Notes: generated by a model not told the origin, from the sequence alone. 64,000 bases of DNA from Cololabis saira (GCF_033807715.1 NC_084610.1:5327769-5391768), one strand, 5' to 3'. Shown: positions 35,230-49,066, numbered from the stretch's first letter. A program made the numbers and translations.

Positions 35230-37818
35230 CAACCAGACATGACAACCAGACATTTCCACCACAATTTAACCCCTGAATTCAAGTTTTGGCCATTAACCCA
35301 CTTTAAGGGTATGAATTTAAATGTGACCTCAGAAAACAAACAATATATTATGAAATGCACACTGAACTTGAACTAAGGAGCTTCCTAATACCCATAGTAA
35401 AGTTTTTCAACTCTAAATTCCTAATGTATACACTTATCGGGATGCACAATGCCCTAACAATATTGAGGTTTTACTGAAGTCTTAATAATTACCCAACTGA
35501 CTGATTAAACTGACAGTTTTAGTTCAAGTTAGAAGCTTTTGTTTTTCTTTTCCCCGAAAAATACTAAAAACCCACCATCCAGGAGCTGACCAACACATAA
35601 TTGTAGATTCCAAAAGTACTAAATAGCCAGCAAAAAAAAAAGAAAAAGTGGTGGTTAATAAAATATCCAAAAGTACAAATAGCAACAGATATTTCTCTTG
35701 GGACGTGGTGGACATCAAAGCAGAGGAAAAACCAAAGCGCACGTTGAGTTTACATTGATCAAGTAGCCATCGGCAAATCCTACAAATGAATGTTAATGCC
35801 GCAAAGCTGCTGGATTTGAAAATAAGCAACTGTATGCCGAGTTAATCACATATTTAAGTGTTTCCTTCAGAGTCTTACGCCTTAATGTGAAAAATATCTT
35901 CAAATCCTCATCAATTATGATAAAATAAGCCTTTAACTATGCTTACGATTCAGACTTCCATCAGTGATTCTGTCTTTTTAGCAAATCAAGAATTACATGC
36001 ATGTTTTTCCTTATTATTCCACAGTCATAAACCACTGGAGAATAGTGCTGTGAACAAATCTATCAGTATGAAAAGAGCGTTGTGTGTGCAGGAAGCGATT
36101 AGGTTGCCCTTTTTCGCCGCTCATTAGTTCTAGATGCTTTTGTGTAGGTCGTGTGAGTAAATGTAGACCCTATTACCGCACATAACGGAGGAATTTACAT
36201 AGAAAATTAAGAAATCATGCTGACTGGAGAGTTAAATTGATGACATCTGTGTATTCCCCAGGGTTGCCTTGCTGTCTGTTAAATGGAGCACCAAACATGA
36301 TAGCACTAATAAACGATAGCACATTTAAACAACCAAACATCTGCATACAATACAAAGAAAAAAAAAGACCAATGAGGACTACTTTCTTTCAGAATAGTAA
36401 GCTCTTTCAGTCCAATAACATGGGGGATATTCTTCCTGTCAAAGCACTTCAGATGTTTCATGAGAGTAAACATCAACTTTTGATTTGTGCATTATCTAAC
36501 TTTGGCTTTTAGCATCTCCTACTCAGGATCTGTCTTGTTTTTAGCAGCTTCTAGTAGCATAGAAGGATTATTTTAAAGAGCTTCAAATTGATGAAACTCA
36601 AACCAAGAGAGCCTTTGTAGTTAATCTGAACAATTTCCCTCAAGGTAGTCATAAGATATTGCATTCATGAAGAAGTTAAGGGCGCTCATATGAGTTTCTG
36701 ACGACGGCTGAACCTCCACAAAAAAAGGTTCAGCCAATTTGTCAACCTCTTTTTTTTTTCCTCTCTCTTTTTGAATGCCGGCAAATAACAAAATTGGCCA
36801 GTCCAAACTGCCAGGGGCTAAAATCTGGAGTTATGGTTGGAAAAACAAAAATACTGAATGTACAATAATCAAAGCTAGAACCAGAACAGAGTATTACAAA
36901 ATGATCCAGTTTGGGCTGCAAAGCATCTCTCTCTAATGTTGACTGAAAACACGATCCGTAAAGGAGTACTCACTGTGAAAATATTCTACACTAGTGGAAA
37001 GCTAAAGTTCACAAAAGAAGCAAAGGAGGAATGAGTCAAGGGAATATTCTGTTCTCCATATAAACAGTTCATTTGAGGAACCAAACCTGCTTGATTAAGG
37101 TTAGGATAAGATATGGTGACGATTTGGCCTCAATTTACCCTTTCCATGATGTTCTCCCTGAATGTGTACAATTGCAGTGGTGGTGCTAAAAAGACGCTAA
37201 ATGGCGGCTGCATCATCACAAAAGTCCTATGTTGCTATTTAGACCAACATTCACTCAGTAAGTCACTCAGCGCTGTTCTGCAGGAACATCACAGCTCTGC
37301 GAACAGATGCTGTGTGGAGCATCACGCAGGCTTTAAAGCCTCATTCTAGTGTCGCCACAACAAATCAACTTCTTTGCTTCATTAGCAACAGCGTGCAGTG
37401 AGAAATCTGTCCTCTTGGTGAATTAACACCTTATAATGAGAGGAATTTGGCCCGTCTGTTGGATTCGGTTATTGTTCACAGAAAACCTTCCACTTTTGAA
37501 ACCGTTGTCCCTTTTATCTAGAGCCGGCAGTTCCTCTCTGCTTTGTAACGCTCCCAGCAGACACTGTCCCTGGCTTCATATCTCCTCTCTGCTCACAGTT
37601 TGACAGCACCTGTCTCTTCATTCATGGTTGATCTGTTTTGCACCTTTTAGAGTCAAGCTACAGCTTCAACAGCCTCCAGCTACAGGCTAAGAAATTGTCG
37701 CAGTGCTTTTCTCCTCAGGAGGGAGGCTGCAGAGTACAATGTCTTCATGATGTACCAGTAAAAAGTTTCAGGAATCCCATCGTGTGCTTATGATCCTTAT
37801 GCACCGCAACTCTCTTAC

Positions 37819-37973
37819 CCTTGGGTACAGTTGACATGACAGGGATGACATTCGTTGTTGGCCTTGGCGTATTTGAAGATGAAACTGTTGGCGCCCTGCA
37901 ACCCGTCGGGGCATTTCTCCACGCAGTTGGGCCCATCTTTGAAGTGGAGGCATTTCACACACTGGTCTGGGCC
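37819..37973 (-). CDS. erbb4: ErbB4 receptor, exon 15 (domain IV end)
   Basis: This 155-nt exon encodes the last modules of domain [38 protein letters not shown], then [14 protein letters not shown]. The [16 protein letters not shown] stretch is nearly invariant in vertebrate ErbB4. The acceptor is CTTTTAG and the donor is GTAAGA. It ends with GG of the Gly codon shared by whichever juxtamembrane exon follows, which is where the JM-a and JM-b isoforms diverge in mammals. Confidence 0.96.
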
Positions 37974-38783
37974 CTAAAAGGAGAGCAGAAGAAGAAAAAT
38001 GAGGCCGGATGTCAGAAAGAGATAGTGGACGAAGGGAGAAAAGTGAGCAAAGAGGCAGAAAGGATGAGTGGGATAAATGAAGAGAACATAGTGGGAGAAA
38101 AGTTAAAAAGAGAAATGGTTATGGAAATTGGAGTGGGATAAAGCGAAGGGAAATAGTGGAGATCAAAAACAGGAAAAAAAGAAAAAAGTGTCATCACATT
38201 GAACAGAACTAAATCAAATTCAAACCTGGCAAATCATGGCGTTTCGCTCACTTCCTATCACAGTTAATTTAGCCAGGACCCACACGGATCCCATTCAGTC
38301 ATTTTAAATGTGTTGAGCAAAATTGCCAAGAGTGTATTCAGCTGCACCCCCTGTTAAAACTGCCAAAATGCATAACAAATCAGGTCATGTCAAAGCGCTG
38401 CACGGTGAATGTGATGGAGGAGATGACAAGCTGTAACTGAGCAAAAGCTCAGCTGCAGCAGGAACATAAATAAGTAAGATGCGCTGTGGAGTGTGAGCAG
38501 GGGGATGAAAGCGAGAAAAACTGACTGTGCTCTTGCGCATTGACACATCTCTGAAGCAATGAACGTGTTGACAAAAGAGCAAAATTACGATTCTGCAAAG
38601 CGTGTTTCCGTGAGCTCGCGCTGGTGTTGGGAGGAAGTCGTATTGTGAGCGCTGGGAGTTTTCGGCATCGTGCTCGGTTACTAATGACGACCACACTGAC
38701 CTGACGGACAGGCTTCGCGGTCTGACACATTCAGCCACACGCCATCAATAAACATTATTCTTAGTTGACGTGTTTGTGTGAGT

Positions 38784-38834
<51 letters not shown>

Positions 38835-41800
38835 AGTGCAGCTGCATACAGATGTCTGAATGCATTCAAGTATGTCTGTGTATGCTGTATGCATGTGTAT
38901 CGGTGCGATTGTGGATGATTGACTCCGCTGTTATTTACTACTCAGCCCTGACTAGCATCTCAACATCAGAGGCCTGTGTGCATCATCGAGGAGTTGTTCT
39001 GTTTTCATCTCTTATCCTCTCTCCGAGGGGATGGCCGGGAAAGGTTAGTCAAACAAGGGGGAAAAAAAGAAAATGATTCCACTGCAATTTAGGACTAGAA
39101 TTTAAAGCCATCATATGTGGGATTTGCACTTTAAAATATGTGAGTCAACCATATTTTTGATGTTATTTTAAAAACACACGTCTGCTCTGTTGACAAAAGA
39201 TGCCCTAAAAATACCACCCTGACCAGTGGGGATGGCCCAGAGATCATTGTAATACCACTTTGTCCCACTAGAGGTGATATAAATCATTGTAGAGTGAAAG
39301 ACGAAGTGATGCTGGCTGAGGGAGTATTTTACAAGTGAATAATGGTTATATATTTTTTTTACCTCACAAGTGGGCAGTCAGAACTGAGAATGACCACATT
39401 TGAGTAAAAACGTTGTAAAAATGAACGTCATAAAACTTCAGATTAGCTGTTGTCTCGACTGGTATCGTAAGAATTAACACATAAAGCAAAACCAAACAAT
39501 GCAGCAGCACATCCACGGATAAAAACTAAACAGTACAATCTGATTGGATCAATGAATGTTTACTTTGTCATTTTGATTTGTTTTCTTTGACTTTCTGAGA
39601 TGGAATTCCAACGTTAGTTGGGGTTCCAGTCACAACTTTTATAACAATGTTCGTTTTATCACAACATGTTATTTTGGTTAGTTTTAGTCAAAAACAAACC
39701 CAAAAACACCAAAGGAAATGTTGCCCATTTGGTAACAATTTGTTGGCTCTGGACTTTTGCAGCCTTTGATTCACCTTGTTGTTGAATTGTGCTTTGCCAT
39801 GGCAACACAAGAGCAACATGAGAAGGAGAGAGGGAAATGGTTGCACATCTTCGTCACACACTGACCAGCGGGGCGTTTTCAATGTTCTTCGTCTCAGGAG
39901 TGAAATGAGGCAGAAATGAGATGAGCGTTTGGAAGATGCAACAACACCACCATATCCCACGCCGGTGTTTGGTTTGTGGGAATATTCAAAGGAGACCAGC
40001 AGTGCTTAAAAAATGGTGGTTTTTTGCAAAGATTAGATCTGAGCTTCTTGTGAAAAAAGTCAAGGTTCACTGAGTGGTTTCCCGTTCAGTATCTTTTGGA
40101 CAGGAAGCAACAGAAATTACCCTTTGTGATTAAATAACTTGAGTGATAAATGTGATGACAAAATGACTGTGAGTGTTTTAATATAGAATGAAAAATGAAA
40201 TGAAAAATGAGCTGTGATTATCAGAACAACAGTGATATTTAGCACAATTTTTCAATTCCCCTGTGGTTTTCCTTACTAATATTTGAAAGCTCATTTCTAT
40301 TTTCTTATATATTTTTGTGTTACTTTCCCCCTGAGGCGTCTTTGTTGAAATGATAAAAGGCAACTTTATGCTGTGAATGATGAACTTTTTTTTTTCATTT
40401 CACTTCCACTTTTAATGCTCCATTTCTTTATTCACTTGCATTTCTATCACCTCTATTTTTGTCTTTTTTTTTCTTTTTTAATTTTCACTTCTTTATAATA
40501 TTCCACAACACTAATGTCCTGTTTTTACACTTTTTCTGTGAGGAGGTTCGAGTGGTTTGAAGTGATGCATTTAGTAAAGTTTGGAGTTTTGTTTGTTTAA
40601 CAAAAAAAAAAAAAAAATGAAATGAGGGGAAATGGTACAAATCTACAAATTTATCTAGAGGTTTAGATCAAACCAAAAGGAACAGGCGTTTTTTTGAGCA
40701 TTCGCTGATGTCTTTTGGGAAGAAATACTTACTTTACTGGATAATCGGAACTTCTGCATTGAAATACACGACTTGATTCAATTAAAATGTTTTCTCCCTC
40801 TCGATTGTCCATCTGCATTTTATTGTATTCTAATATGCCTAATACTGATTTCATTATTTTGTGGGACTTTTTACTTTATTTTGAGAGAGCATTAGCAAAT
40901 CAACTGATTTATTTTGTCCACTCTCTATCACTTAAAGCAGCAGAAAGGAAAGTTGAAGCTCCCTCTATAGGACTGGAGGATGAATCGCCTTTTCAGCAGT
41001 GTCCAAGTTTGACTCTTGTTTTCTCTTCTGTCTTTTCCTTCTTGAGTTTTATCATTGCCTCTTCTTCCTTGATGATGTGTGTCTTAAATCGATACACAGT
41101 TGACTTCAAGGCAACCGCGACTGGAGTCCCAGTTATTCTGGCTGAGATGGGCGACCGCAAGAGAAAGTTGATACTTCCTACAAATAATCAAATATTGCTT
41201 CTAGTATAATTGAAACTGATATTTTAACATACAAAAACCCTTATCAGTGTCACTTCAAGTGTTTATAAAAAGAAGACAGCTAACAGGCAAATTAGAGCCC
41301 TCTAAAACAACTCAAACTTTAAAAGATTACTGTGTAGTTTAGTCAAATACTATGTCATGGATATTTTTAAACCACGTTGCTTTTGCAGGAGGCCATAATC
41401 TGCCTTGATGTGTAGCAACACAAACAATCTTCGGTTGATGAAATGAGAGAAGCCAATAACGAATGCAGATCCACCGTTCTTCTCCAAACTGGTCGACCTC
41501 CGGTTTGATTTTCCCTCATTGTTCTTTCATGAATAATAATAACGCAGCTGCAGCCTTTCAATTCTTTCTCTTCTTTGTTTTCTATTTTAACTGTGCACAT
41601 TATATGTGTGCAGATGTGTCTCTGTTGGCATTTTTGGGGAAATTTCAAACAGTTTTTGGAGAGGAGTTGTGTTTTCACATCCAAATCTCCCAAAGTGACT
41701 TTCATTGAAGGTCAGAACCAAATCTTGTTTCTCTTTTTGAGAGTGTATGTTTGTGTTTGCCCCGCCACCCAAAAAATTACAAAAAATAAGTCTCCCTAAC

Positions 41801-42019
41801 CTTCTATTAACCTACCATTCAGCTTGGTAAACACATCTTATATCTACTGAAATTCTGTGTGAAACTTAAGCACGCAGGGGATATGAGGTTATCTTGCACA
41901 GGAAAAAAAAAAAAAAAAAGGTTTTAATCGAAACGTCTGGGTCTGAATTCTTAAAATGAGCGAACAGACAAGGAAGTTTGGGCTTAAGGATGTGTGACAC
42001 AGATTCAGGAGGGTCTTAC
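37974..42019 (-). other. erbb4: erbb4 intron 14
   Basis: A 4,046-bp intron with a (TG)n tract at 38789-38832. I recognise no mobile element or conserved element in the remainder; the longer open frames here look like chance. Confidence 0.8.
38789..38832 (+). repeat. (TG)n microsatellite
   Basis: About 22 TG dinucleotides without interruption. On the transcript this reads CA. Confidence 0.95.
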
Positions 42020-42113
42020 CGGGCCAAGACATGTCATGCTGTTTCCATCCATCTTCTCACACTGGCTGTCACACTCCAGGCACACAGATCCATTGGCAAA
42101 TTCACGCACTTCC
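42020..42113 (-). CDS. erbb4: ErbB4 receptor, exon 14 (domain IV)
   Basis: This 94-nt exon encodes [20 protein letters not shown] then [11 protein letters not shown], a furin-like module of domain IV. The ECDxQCEKM core and cysteine spacing match ErbB4. The acceptor is TATCAG and the donor is GTAAGA. It starts with the last base of a Gly codon and ends at a codon boundary, so exon 15 begins in phase 0. It was read from the reverse complement because no long ORF marks it. Confidence 0.94.
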
Positions 42114-42875
42114 CTGATAGACATTCAATAGAAACAGACATGCACGGATTATAGATCTGAGGGTGTACCACACTGAAATAATGATTATCTTCTGGAGGTT
42201 TCTAAAGCATTCAAAGTAAAAAACTGTAGCCTTGGAATGTGGTATGTTGGTTCATCATTCACCTACACCCTTCTTACCCTGAATGCAAGAATCCAGGGAA
42301 TTAAGCCGTCTACAAATGGTATTTTTTGTTAAAAAGCTTATTGGAGTAGCCCGACCAGCTATACTAATTCCTTTCTAACTGATGCAAAAGAAACTGCCTG
42401 TAGACCCCAATGGATAAACACACAGCCAACCAGAGACAAACCATGCAACGTAGGTGGAGCAACCACCAGACTTGTGTCAACAAAATATATCCAAAGTGCT
42501 GCCGGAGCGTGGAGCAGAGGAGCCCAGTTAGGAGCCCGTTGGCTAGTGGTGAAGTTACAAGGGTCCTGGAGGACCCGGCTCCTGGAAGAGGAGGCAGCCG
42601 ATGGGCTCCAGGCAGTCCAGCTGGTTTCCTCCGGTAATCCCCGGCCAGCAGCTTCTCCAGCCAGGGGGGAGGATATCCGTTTCAGGCTGCGCTACAAAGA
42701 TTCGCTCCAAACCCTTCCAAGCCACCCAAAAGCAGATGCAGAATTCTCACAAAAAAAAAAAATCAAGCCATATTATCTTTAAAATAAAAATGACAATACT
42801 CTTTTAGGTCTTTATTAACAGCTCAGAAGTCAAGTCAAAATGATAAAAAAGCTATGTAGCTTGAATGATGACGTA

Positions 42876-43347
42876 CCGTATTTTCCGCACTATAAGGCGC
42901 ACCTTCAATGAATGACGTATTTTAAAATGTTTACCATATATAAGGCGCAGCACATTATAAGGCGCTACAGTAGAGGCTGGGGTTACGTTATCATCCATTA
43001 GACCAAGGGTCTCAACCCGCAGTATTTCATCCTTATACTGCGGCTCCAAGTGGCTTGGGAAAATAAATTACAAAAAAAACTAAGTATTTAATTGAAGTGT
43101 ATTTTATTTGTGTTAGTTCTTTAATATTTTAGTTTTAAATGTGAAGATTATTGTGATCTTGACATATTAGAATAAATATATTTTATTGTTTTTCGTCGCT
43201 CAAAATACGTATATATGTCTACGGTTGCGAGACCTGTTGCGGCTCAATATTGATCCATATATAAGGCGGACCGGATTATAAGAAGCATGGTCAGCTTTTG
43301 AAAAAATTGAAGGCTTTTAGGTGTGCCTTATTGTGCAGAAAATACGG
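42876..43347. mobile_element. TA-flanked (mariner-like) MITE with an inner repeat
   Basis: The termini CCGTATTTTCCGCACTATAA and the inverted TTATTGTGCAGAAAATACGG are flanked by TA. Several inner copies of ATAAGGCGC are present. Between about 43003 and 43250 lies different sequence bounded by AAGGGTCTCAACCCGC and GGTTGCGAGACCTG, probably a second element inserted into the first and resembling the GGCTCC...AGTGGCT wording of the 29865 element. Confidence 0.75.
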
Positions 43348-45584
43348 TAGCTATTGCCAGCCCTCAATCAAAACTCCACGCTCCTTAATGTGTGTAAATG
43401 TATGGTTTAATGAAATTTCACTGGATTTGTGAATAAAAACTTGCTTGCTTGTCATGGATGTGAAATCTAGCTACGGAGACCAAAACTGTGTATTTGTACC
43501 AGACTGTAAATATGGGGAATGCCATGTTTTTGGAGCCATGTTCCAGTGGTCGGTTGAAGAAATGCAGTTTTCTTCACTATCATGTGGGTTTCTGACCCGT
43601 AACCTGGATGTTGTCCCTTGACTGGCTTTGAGATCCTTTTGTATAAAGTATGCCCCTCTACCCTACTGTGATTGGTTCGGTACGAAGGGTACCGGTGGAC
43701 ATGGCAGATGGAAGGGGTAGTAGACCGTTTCAATTTTCACAAAGTGTATGGCTATGACTAACCAGGCCATACTGGGGCTCCGTATCTGAACCGACAATGA
43801 TCAGGAATGATGAACTGTATTTTTGTAATCAGCAAACATGAAGAACGACTTGGAGACCGGGAAGCGGAGGAAAAAGAGTTAGTTTTGCTTTGGATCAGCT
43901 CAAAGTTGGTCATAGGACAGAGTTCATAAAGACAAGAGAACAAAAGGGTTTAAAAGAGAAACATAAAAGGGAAAGACAAAAGCGGAAGTCAAACAAATTT
44001 GCTTTTCATTCTGTTATCAAAGAATCATTGGAGAATCTGCTAATGGTAGGAGACCTAGCAGACTCTTTGTTCAGCTAGTTAAAGCAATGTTGTTTTTTTT
44101 TTCCCCACTTCTGAAGGAATCGACGGTAAACAATAGAGCTCAATATTTGGTACATAGTCTGCAATTACAGTGCCAAGAGCTGCGAATCGCCTCAGGTCAT
44201 TCTGTTCAACCCTTTTGTGCCTGTTTGTGTGAGCAGGCCCCCGATCTATACGGTTCTGTGTTGTACGGGACCAAATCAGCAAATTATCTTTGCTTTTGAA
44301 GACGCGAGGCATCTCTGGTGGATGGAAGACGCAGGTTGTCAATAACAACGACGGCCAATAGAAAACACTTTCCACGTCAGAAGGCTTGATGGAGGATTCA
44401 ACCAGCTGAAAAACTCTTTTACAGAGTCATGGGATCATGAAAATCACTGTGTGTGTCTGCAGTTTGTTTGCATTTGCATCTTATCCTGCCGGGGTGGAAT
44501 AAATAGTCCACTGATTTCTCCTTGTGAGCTGATTTTATACGTTCTGACACTGAGAAACTCACATCTCCTGCGGGGTATGTGTGTTTTCTGAATTTTCGTG
44601 TGGGGAATACTGGACAAAAAATATTTTAGTATTTCTAAAAGCAATGAAAAAGAAAAGACACACTCCGATGCTCAGGATTTCAAGTGCATCACATAACGGG
44701 AGACAAAAGTGAAGATAAAAGAAAAAAAGTGGTTCTGTTGGTTTGTTCCGATCACAGCAGGAGCTATAAAAATACCATATGTGCACATTGTGTGATTATT
44801 AAAAATACTTACAAGGGACTCAAAGGAGAGTCCAGTTACATTTCTCCCTAATTTATCTGCCTCTTTCTCCAAAATAAATTAGATTTCCCTCCTGGAAGCT
44901 CTGTCCAAGGGAATCCTTTAGAAAATGCCCAGGCATGGGAGACAAAGACCTCTGCAGTGTTGCTCTCTAGGGTCATTTCCATTCTGTCAAAGCCGTTCCT
45001 CCTGATTGGCCCCCTTCACGGCTGGAAGTGTGTGCCAAGGGCCCGTTGGGGGACGGCCTGATGGGGGATTAGCCCTGTTTTAGCAGGAATTTAAGCAGCA
45101 ATGTGGCTACCATTCAGACCTCAAAACATCCAGCATGGTCAACCCACCAGAAGAACTTTTTTAATTAAGCACTTTCAACACCTCCCTAACTCCCTCCTCC
45201 CCTCCTCCCCTCCTCCACCAACCCCAACGGACGCCATCTCAATGTTTTTTTTTCATTTCCCCTCTTGCACGCCTTTGCTCTCCTTTTGTTTTATTCAACA
45301 GACTTATAAACTAAAGGGAATTAGTGCCTTTTCTCATTAAGAATGGAAAAATTGAACAAGACGATGAATCTTAAAGGTTCAAAATCACCACCCTGAAAAC
45401 ATTTTTTAATGAGCAAACACTAAATTCTTTAGAGATAGACACTCCCATACGTTCAGAATTCAGTATAAGTTAAGTTAATACAAAACAACCCCTAATAGAC
45501 AATAAGGTTGAGTTGAAAATGGCTAACATGAAGTAGACCAGACTCATCTTTTCAATTCTTATCACAGAGAAATAGGAGTATTAC

Positions 45585-46151
45585 TAGTGATGCACCGATT
45601 GTTCGGTAACCGAAATTGTTCGGCCGAAAATGGTAAAAAAACACTTTCGGTGTTCGGTGGAATAAGTGGGGAAAAAAACCGAACAATAACGGCGTTGTAA
45701 TATAAGGAAATAGACTGGCCGCTCCGTCCCGTAACGTTGCGCACTACATAAATCGTTGGCCAACCAAAAACTAACCCCATAAGAATTTGACCTAATAGAC
45801 TGGCCGCTCCCGTAATAAGTCGTTGGCCAACCAAAAACTAACCCCATAAGAATTTTACCTAACATTCACCAGGAGGTGGAACCAAAACAACATAATGCTG
45901 GGAAATTTAAAAAATGTCATTTTTTTATGGTCAATAAATATTTTCTACCTTGTAATTTTGTAAAAGATTTTTTTCTTTGAAAAGCATGCCTAAATCAAAT
46001 TTATTTGATTTATGCAATGATGAAAAAATTGGCAAAATAAATGAAAAACTGCTGAAGAACCATGTTCGGTATTGTTCGGTATTCGGCAAAGTGTTTATTA
46101 TTATTTTCGGTTTCGGTTTCGGCCACAAATTTTCATTTCGGTGCATCACTA
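45585..46151. mobile_element. hAT-type MITE, TAGTGATGCACCGA family
   Basis: The termini TAGTGATGCACCGATTG and the inverted TTTCGGTGCATCACTA are flanked by a perfect 8-bp duplication AGTATTAC (45577-45584 and 46152-46159). Subterminal repeats TTCGGT and GTTCGG recur at both ends. The interior has a tandem duplication of about 85 bp (45711 and 45796). It has no transposase frame. Confidence 0.9.
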
Positions 46152-48342
46152 AGTATTACCCCTTTTTAAACCAGATATTTAGGGTTAAAGAGACGAGGAA
46201 AAATCTGTAAGAACCTTTTCAAGGTGAATCTTTATGCAGATGATGCACTACTGTTACTGTTGCTGGTAGTTTTCTTGAAAGAGAGTTAAATAACCTCATA
46301 ATTTTGAGTTTTTTATATCATTTATACGATATTGGTTGTAAAATAATGAAAGCATATGTAACATGAATGATAATTTCCTCATTTAAGATTTATGGAGTTG
46401 ATATTCTGTTGCGTTTAGACGATGACAGAATCTTTATGATTTTGCCTTTATACCACCACAATTAATCTGAATTCATCTAATCAAGATGTTACCAAAGTGT
46501 AAAATGTCTCTTTTAATGGATGGGGTTTCACAAAAATATAGCATTTACAATTTAGCTTGAGATCTATCTTTTAGCCATTTTATGGCAGAATCTAATCTGA
46601 CTTCCCTGTTCTTCAGTTGTTAAACCTCTGGATTTATATTCATGACAGCATCTCTTTTGATTATACATGTTGACAACGATGCACACAACTTCTCCAAAAC
46701 ATTTTTAATGTCTGATCGTGAAGGAAGTTTTATTTTTCATCCACATTTGACATCTTCAATATTTTTTCAGGTATTTTGATATTGTTGACTTCACCAGTGC
46801 TTGCTTTATTTTTTTTTAAAGAGTATCCATATTGGGGTTTTCCCATCATTGATAGATTTATGTTTCCTTTCAGCATCTTTCACTTTCACTTCACAGCTAT
46901 TGTCCAAATACCTCTAGGCCTTTCTGTGTCTCCATCCATCTGTTATTTACACCAGCTTCTTCCTATTCCAGGTCATGGAGTTCTTCCATAAACAAAATAA
47001 GCCTCCTAACGGTCCAACAGTTGAAACCAACCACATAAAACTTGAATACTTTGAAAGCTGAAATTATTTATCACAGCATCTAGAATTACTTTTATCGTGC
47101 ATCCTGTGGAAGGAGCCAAATAAAAGCCGGTCTGCTGGGTTGACGTGTGAAAGTCCTAAAACGGCATCACTATGTCTAAAGTAGATGACGACGACACATC
47201 TGTCTCTCACCAATTTATCAAAGTTCCAGCTGTTACTCCGATCAATGGAAAGAGCAAATCTGTTTTCTATTTCTGATCAACAGTATTAGAACTGTTTCAT
47301 TGACTACATATATGTCATTTTCCATACAGTCCCCATCTTTTTCTGAGTTGGGGTTTTTGTTTAGAAAGTGCCAAACTGAGTCTTAAAACTGTAATGAACT
47401 CATTAACTCAGACTGATATCAAGCTTAAAGAGGCCCCATCTGAAGCAGAGCATCAGTAGTTTGGGATCTAATGATGGTTCATGCATGTTTGAATCATTTA
47501 AGGGACGTTATTTGAAGCCTTGCATATCAATTTTTAATATACACTTTAGTCTCATTCACATTTTTAACTGGAAAAGCACTGTGACTAGACGTCCTACCAG
47601 TGTCTTCTTTTGCAATTTGAAAGAAAGTAGCCTTGAACCTAAATGCAATGCTCTCTTGCTGATCTCTGTCACGATGACAGGAGTTTAGAAAATTGAAGCT
47701 GTTCTTGTTGGAGCCTGATGAATATTAGTCGTGATTCATCAGACACCAACTGTATTTACAGTGGAGGAAACAAGCGTGCTCCACAAAATCCCTGCCACGC
47801 GCCTCTCCATCATCTCCTTCAAAGCCCTCGCTATGAGCTGTTTCCAGGCCAACTTCAAAGCCTCCCTCCCACTACCAGCACAGGAAACGACCAGCAACAA
47901 GTCAGCACGACGGAGGGCTGCTCGCTGTACGAAGCCCGCTCCTGCACACATGCATTCCTCTCTTCTACCCCGCGGGGGAAAAGCTTTACGTCACTGCTGG
48001 CTTAAAAAAAGAAAAGGAAAAAAAATAGTCATTTATCTTATGGCACAGGGCTGCCAGTGCAACGTTTTCTCATCCGATCAAGATTCATTCAAGAGGAGCT
48101 CCATCTACAAATCTGCTTTTTCTCCCCCAGGTGATATTCTTTTTATGTGCATCTTGGCAACTAAAACACACAGCTAAAAAAACTGCTTGAGTTGTAAGTG
48201 CACGTCGGTGCGACTGCTGTCAAGCAGCTACGTCTTCAGCCAAATTCTTGCAAAAAAGGGCAATTAAAAAAAAGACAGTCTGATTGAAATCACTCGCAGT
48301 GAAAACTGAAGGTCAGTGGACACTCAAAAGCTTTGTTTCACA

Positions 48343-49066
48343 TAGGGCTGTTCGATTTTGCCTAAAAATAAAATCTCGATTTTTTTCTCTCAAAATCCGA
48401 TTTTCGATTACGATTACGATTATTTTGTGAATTGACAAAAGGCAAAGAAATGATTTCAAATATGCTGTTTTTTTATTGAACATTTGCCCCATTGGGCTTT
48501 AAGTGCAAACTTTGCTCTTATTAAACCAAAAATGAATGAATAAAGTGCAAAACTCTGTAAAATAAGTTGAAAAATAGTTTTAAAAAATATAATAAAATAT
48601 AAAGTTTTATCAGCAAATCAGCACTTGCAAAAATACAGTAAGTTATATTTCCAATTAAATAAAACAAGACATTTTCTAATTAAACTAAACTGGGTCTTTG
48701 CATGCTAAATAATAATGCAACCCATGAAGGAGGTAGAGGTGTGTAATGTCACTCATTACATTTGCTATTCACATTTGCAAGTTTTTTGCAAGGAACACGA
48801 GCCGGTCTACCCGGTGGCATGTTACAACGCCCCCTCCTACACTAAAGAGCCTCTCCGATGGGGCACTTGTCGCAGGTATTGAGAGGTATTTCCATCAATC
48901 ATTAATATGGTATCAATCATTAATATGTGTGCAGACAAGGTTATAAAAAAAAAAAAATAAAAAAAAAAAAAAAAAAAAAATTTGATTTTACGATTTTCAC
49001 GTTTTAACATCGTTCTAATTACATAATCGCGATTACGATTTAAAATCGATTAATCGAACAGCCCTA
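48343..49066. mobile_element. hAT-type MITE, TAGGGCTGTTCGAT family
   Basis: The 724-bp element begins TAGGGCTGTTCGATTTTG and ends TTAATCGAACAGCCCTA. The flanking 8-bp duplication GTTTCACA is perfect (48335-48342 and 49067-49074). Subterminal regions are rich in CGATTACGATT words. A long A-run lies near 48945-48980. No transposase is visible. Confidence 0.9.

Larger units (their letters stand above)
33560..37818 (-). other. erbb4: erbb4 intron 15 (exon 15 to JM-b exon)
   Basis: A 4,259-bp intron with GTAAGA donor and TGCAG acceptor. It contains two perfect short hairpins at 33692-33716 and 33763-33788, a dispersed repeat at 34545-34672 and a (TA)n tract at 35154-35227. No JM-a exon was recognised. 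The rest, including 35400-37800, shows nothing I can name. Confidence 0.8.

Noticed and set aside
40787..41209. 140-residue open frame on the plus strand
   Set aside because: No recognisable domain, antisense to an erbb4 intron, no splice or promoter context; best explained by chance.
47731..48177. 148-residue open frame in a GC-richer patch
   Set aside because: Open frames exist on both strands as expected from composition; no domain recognised.
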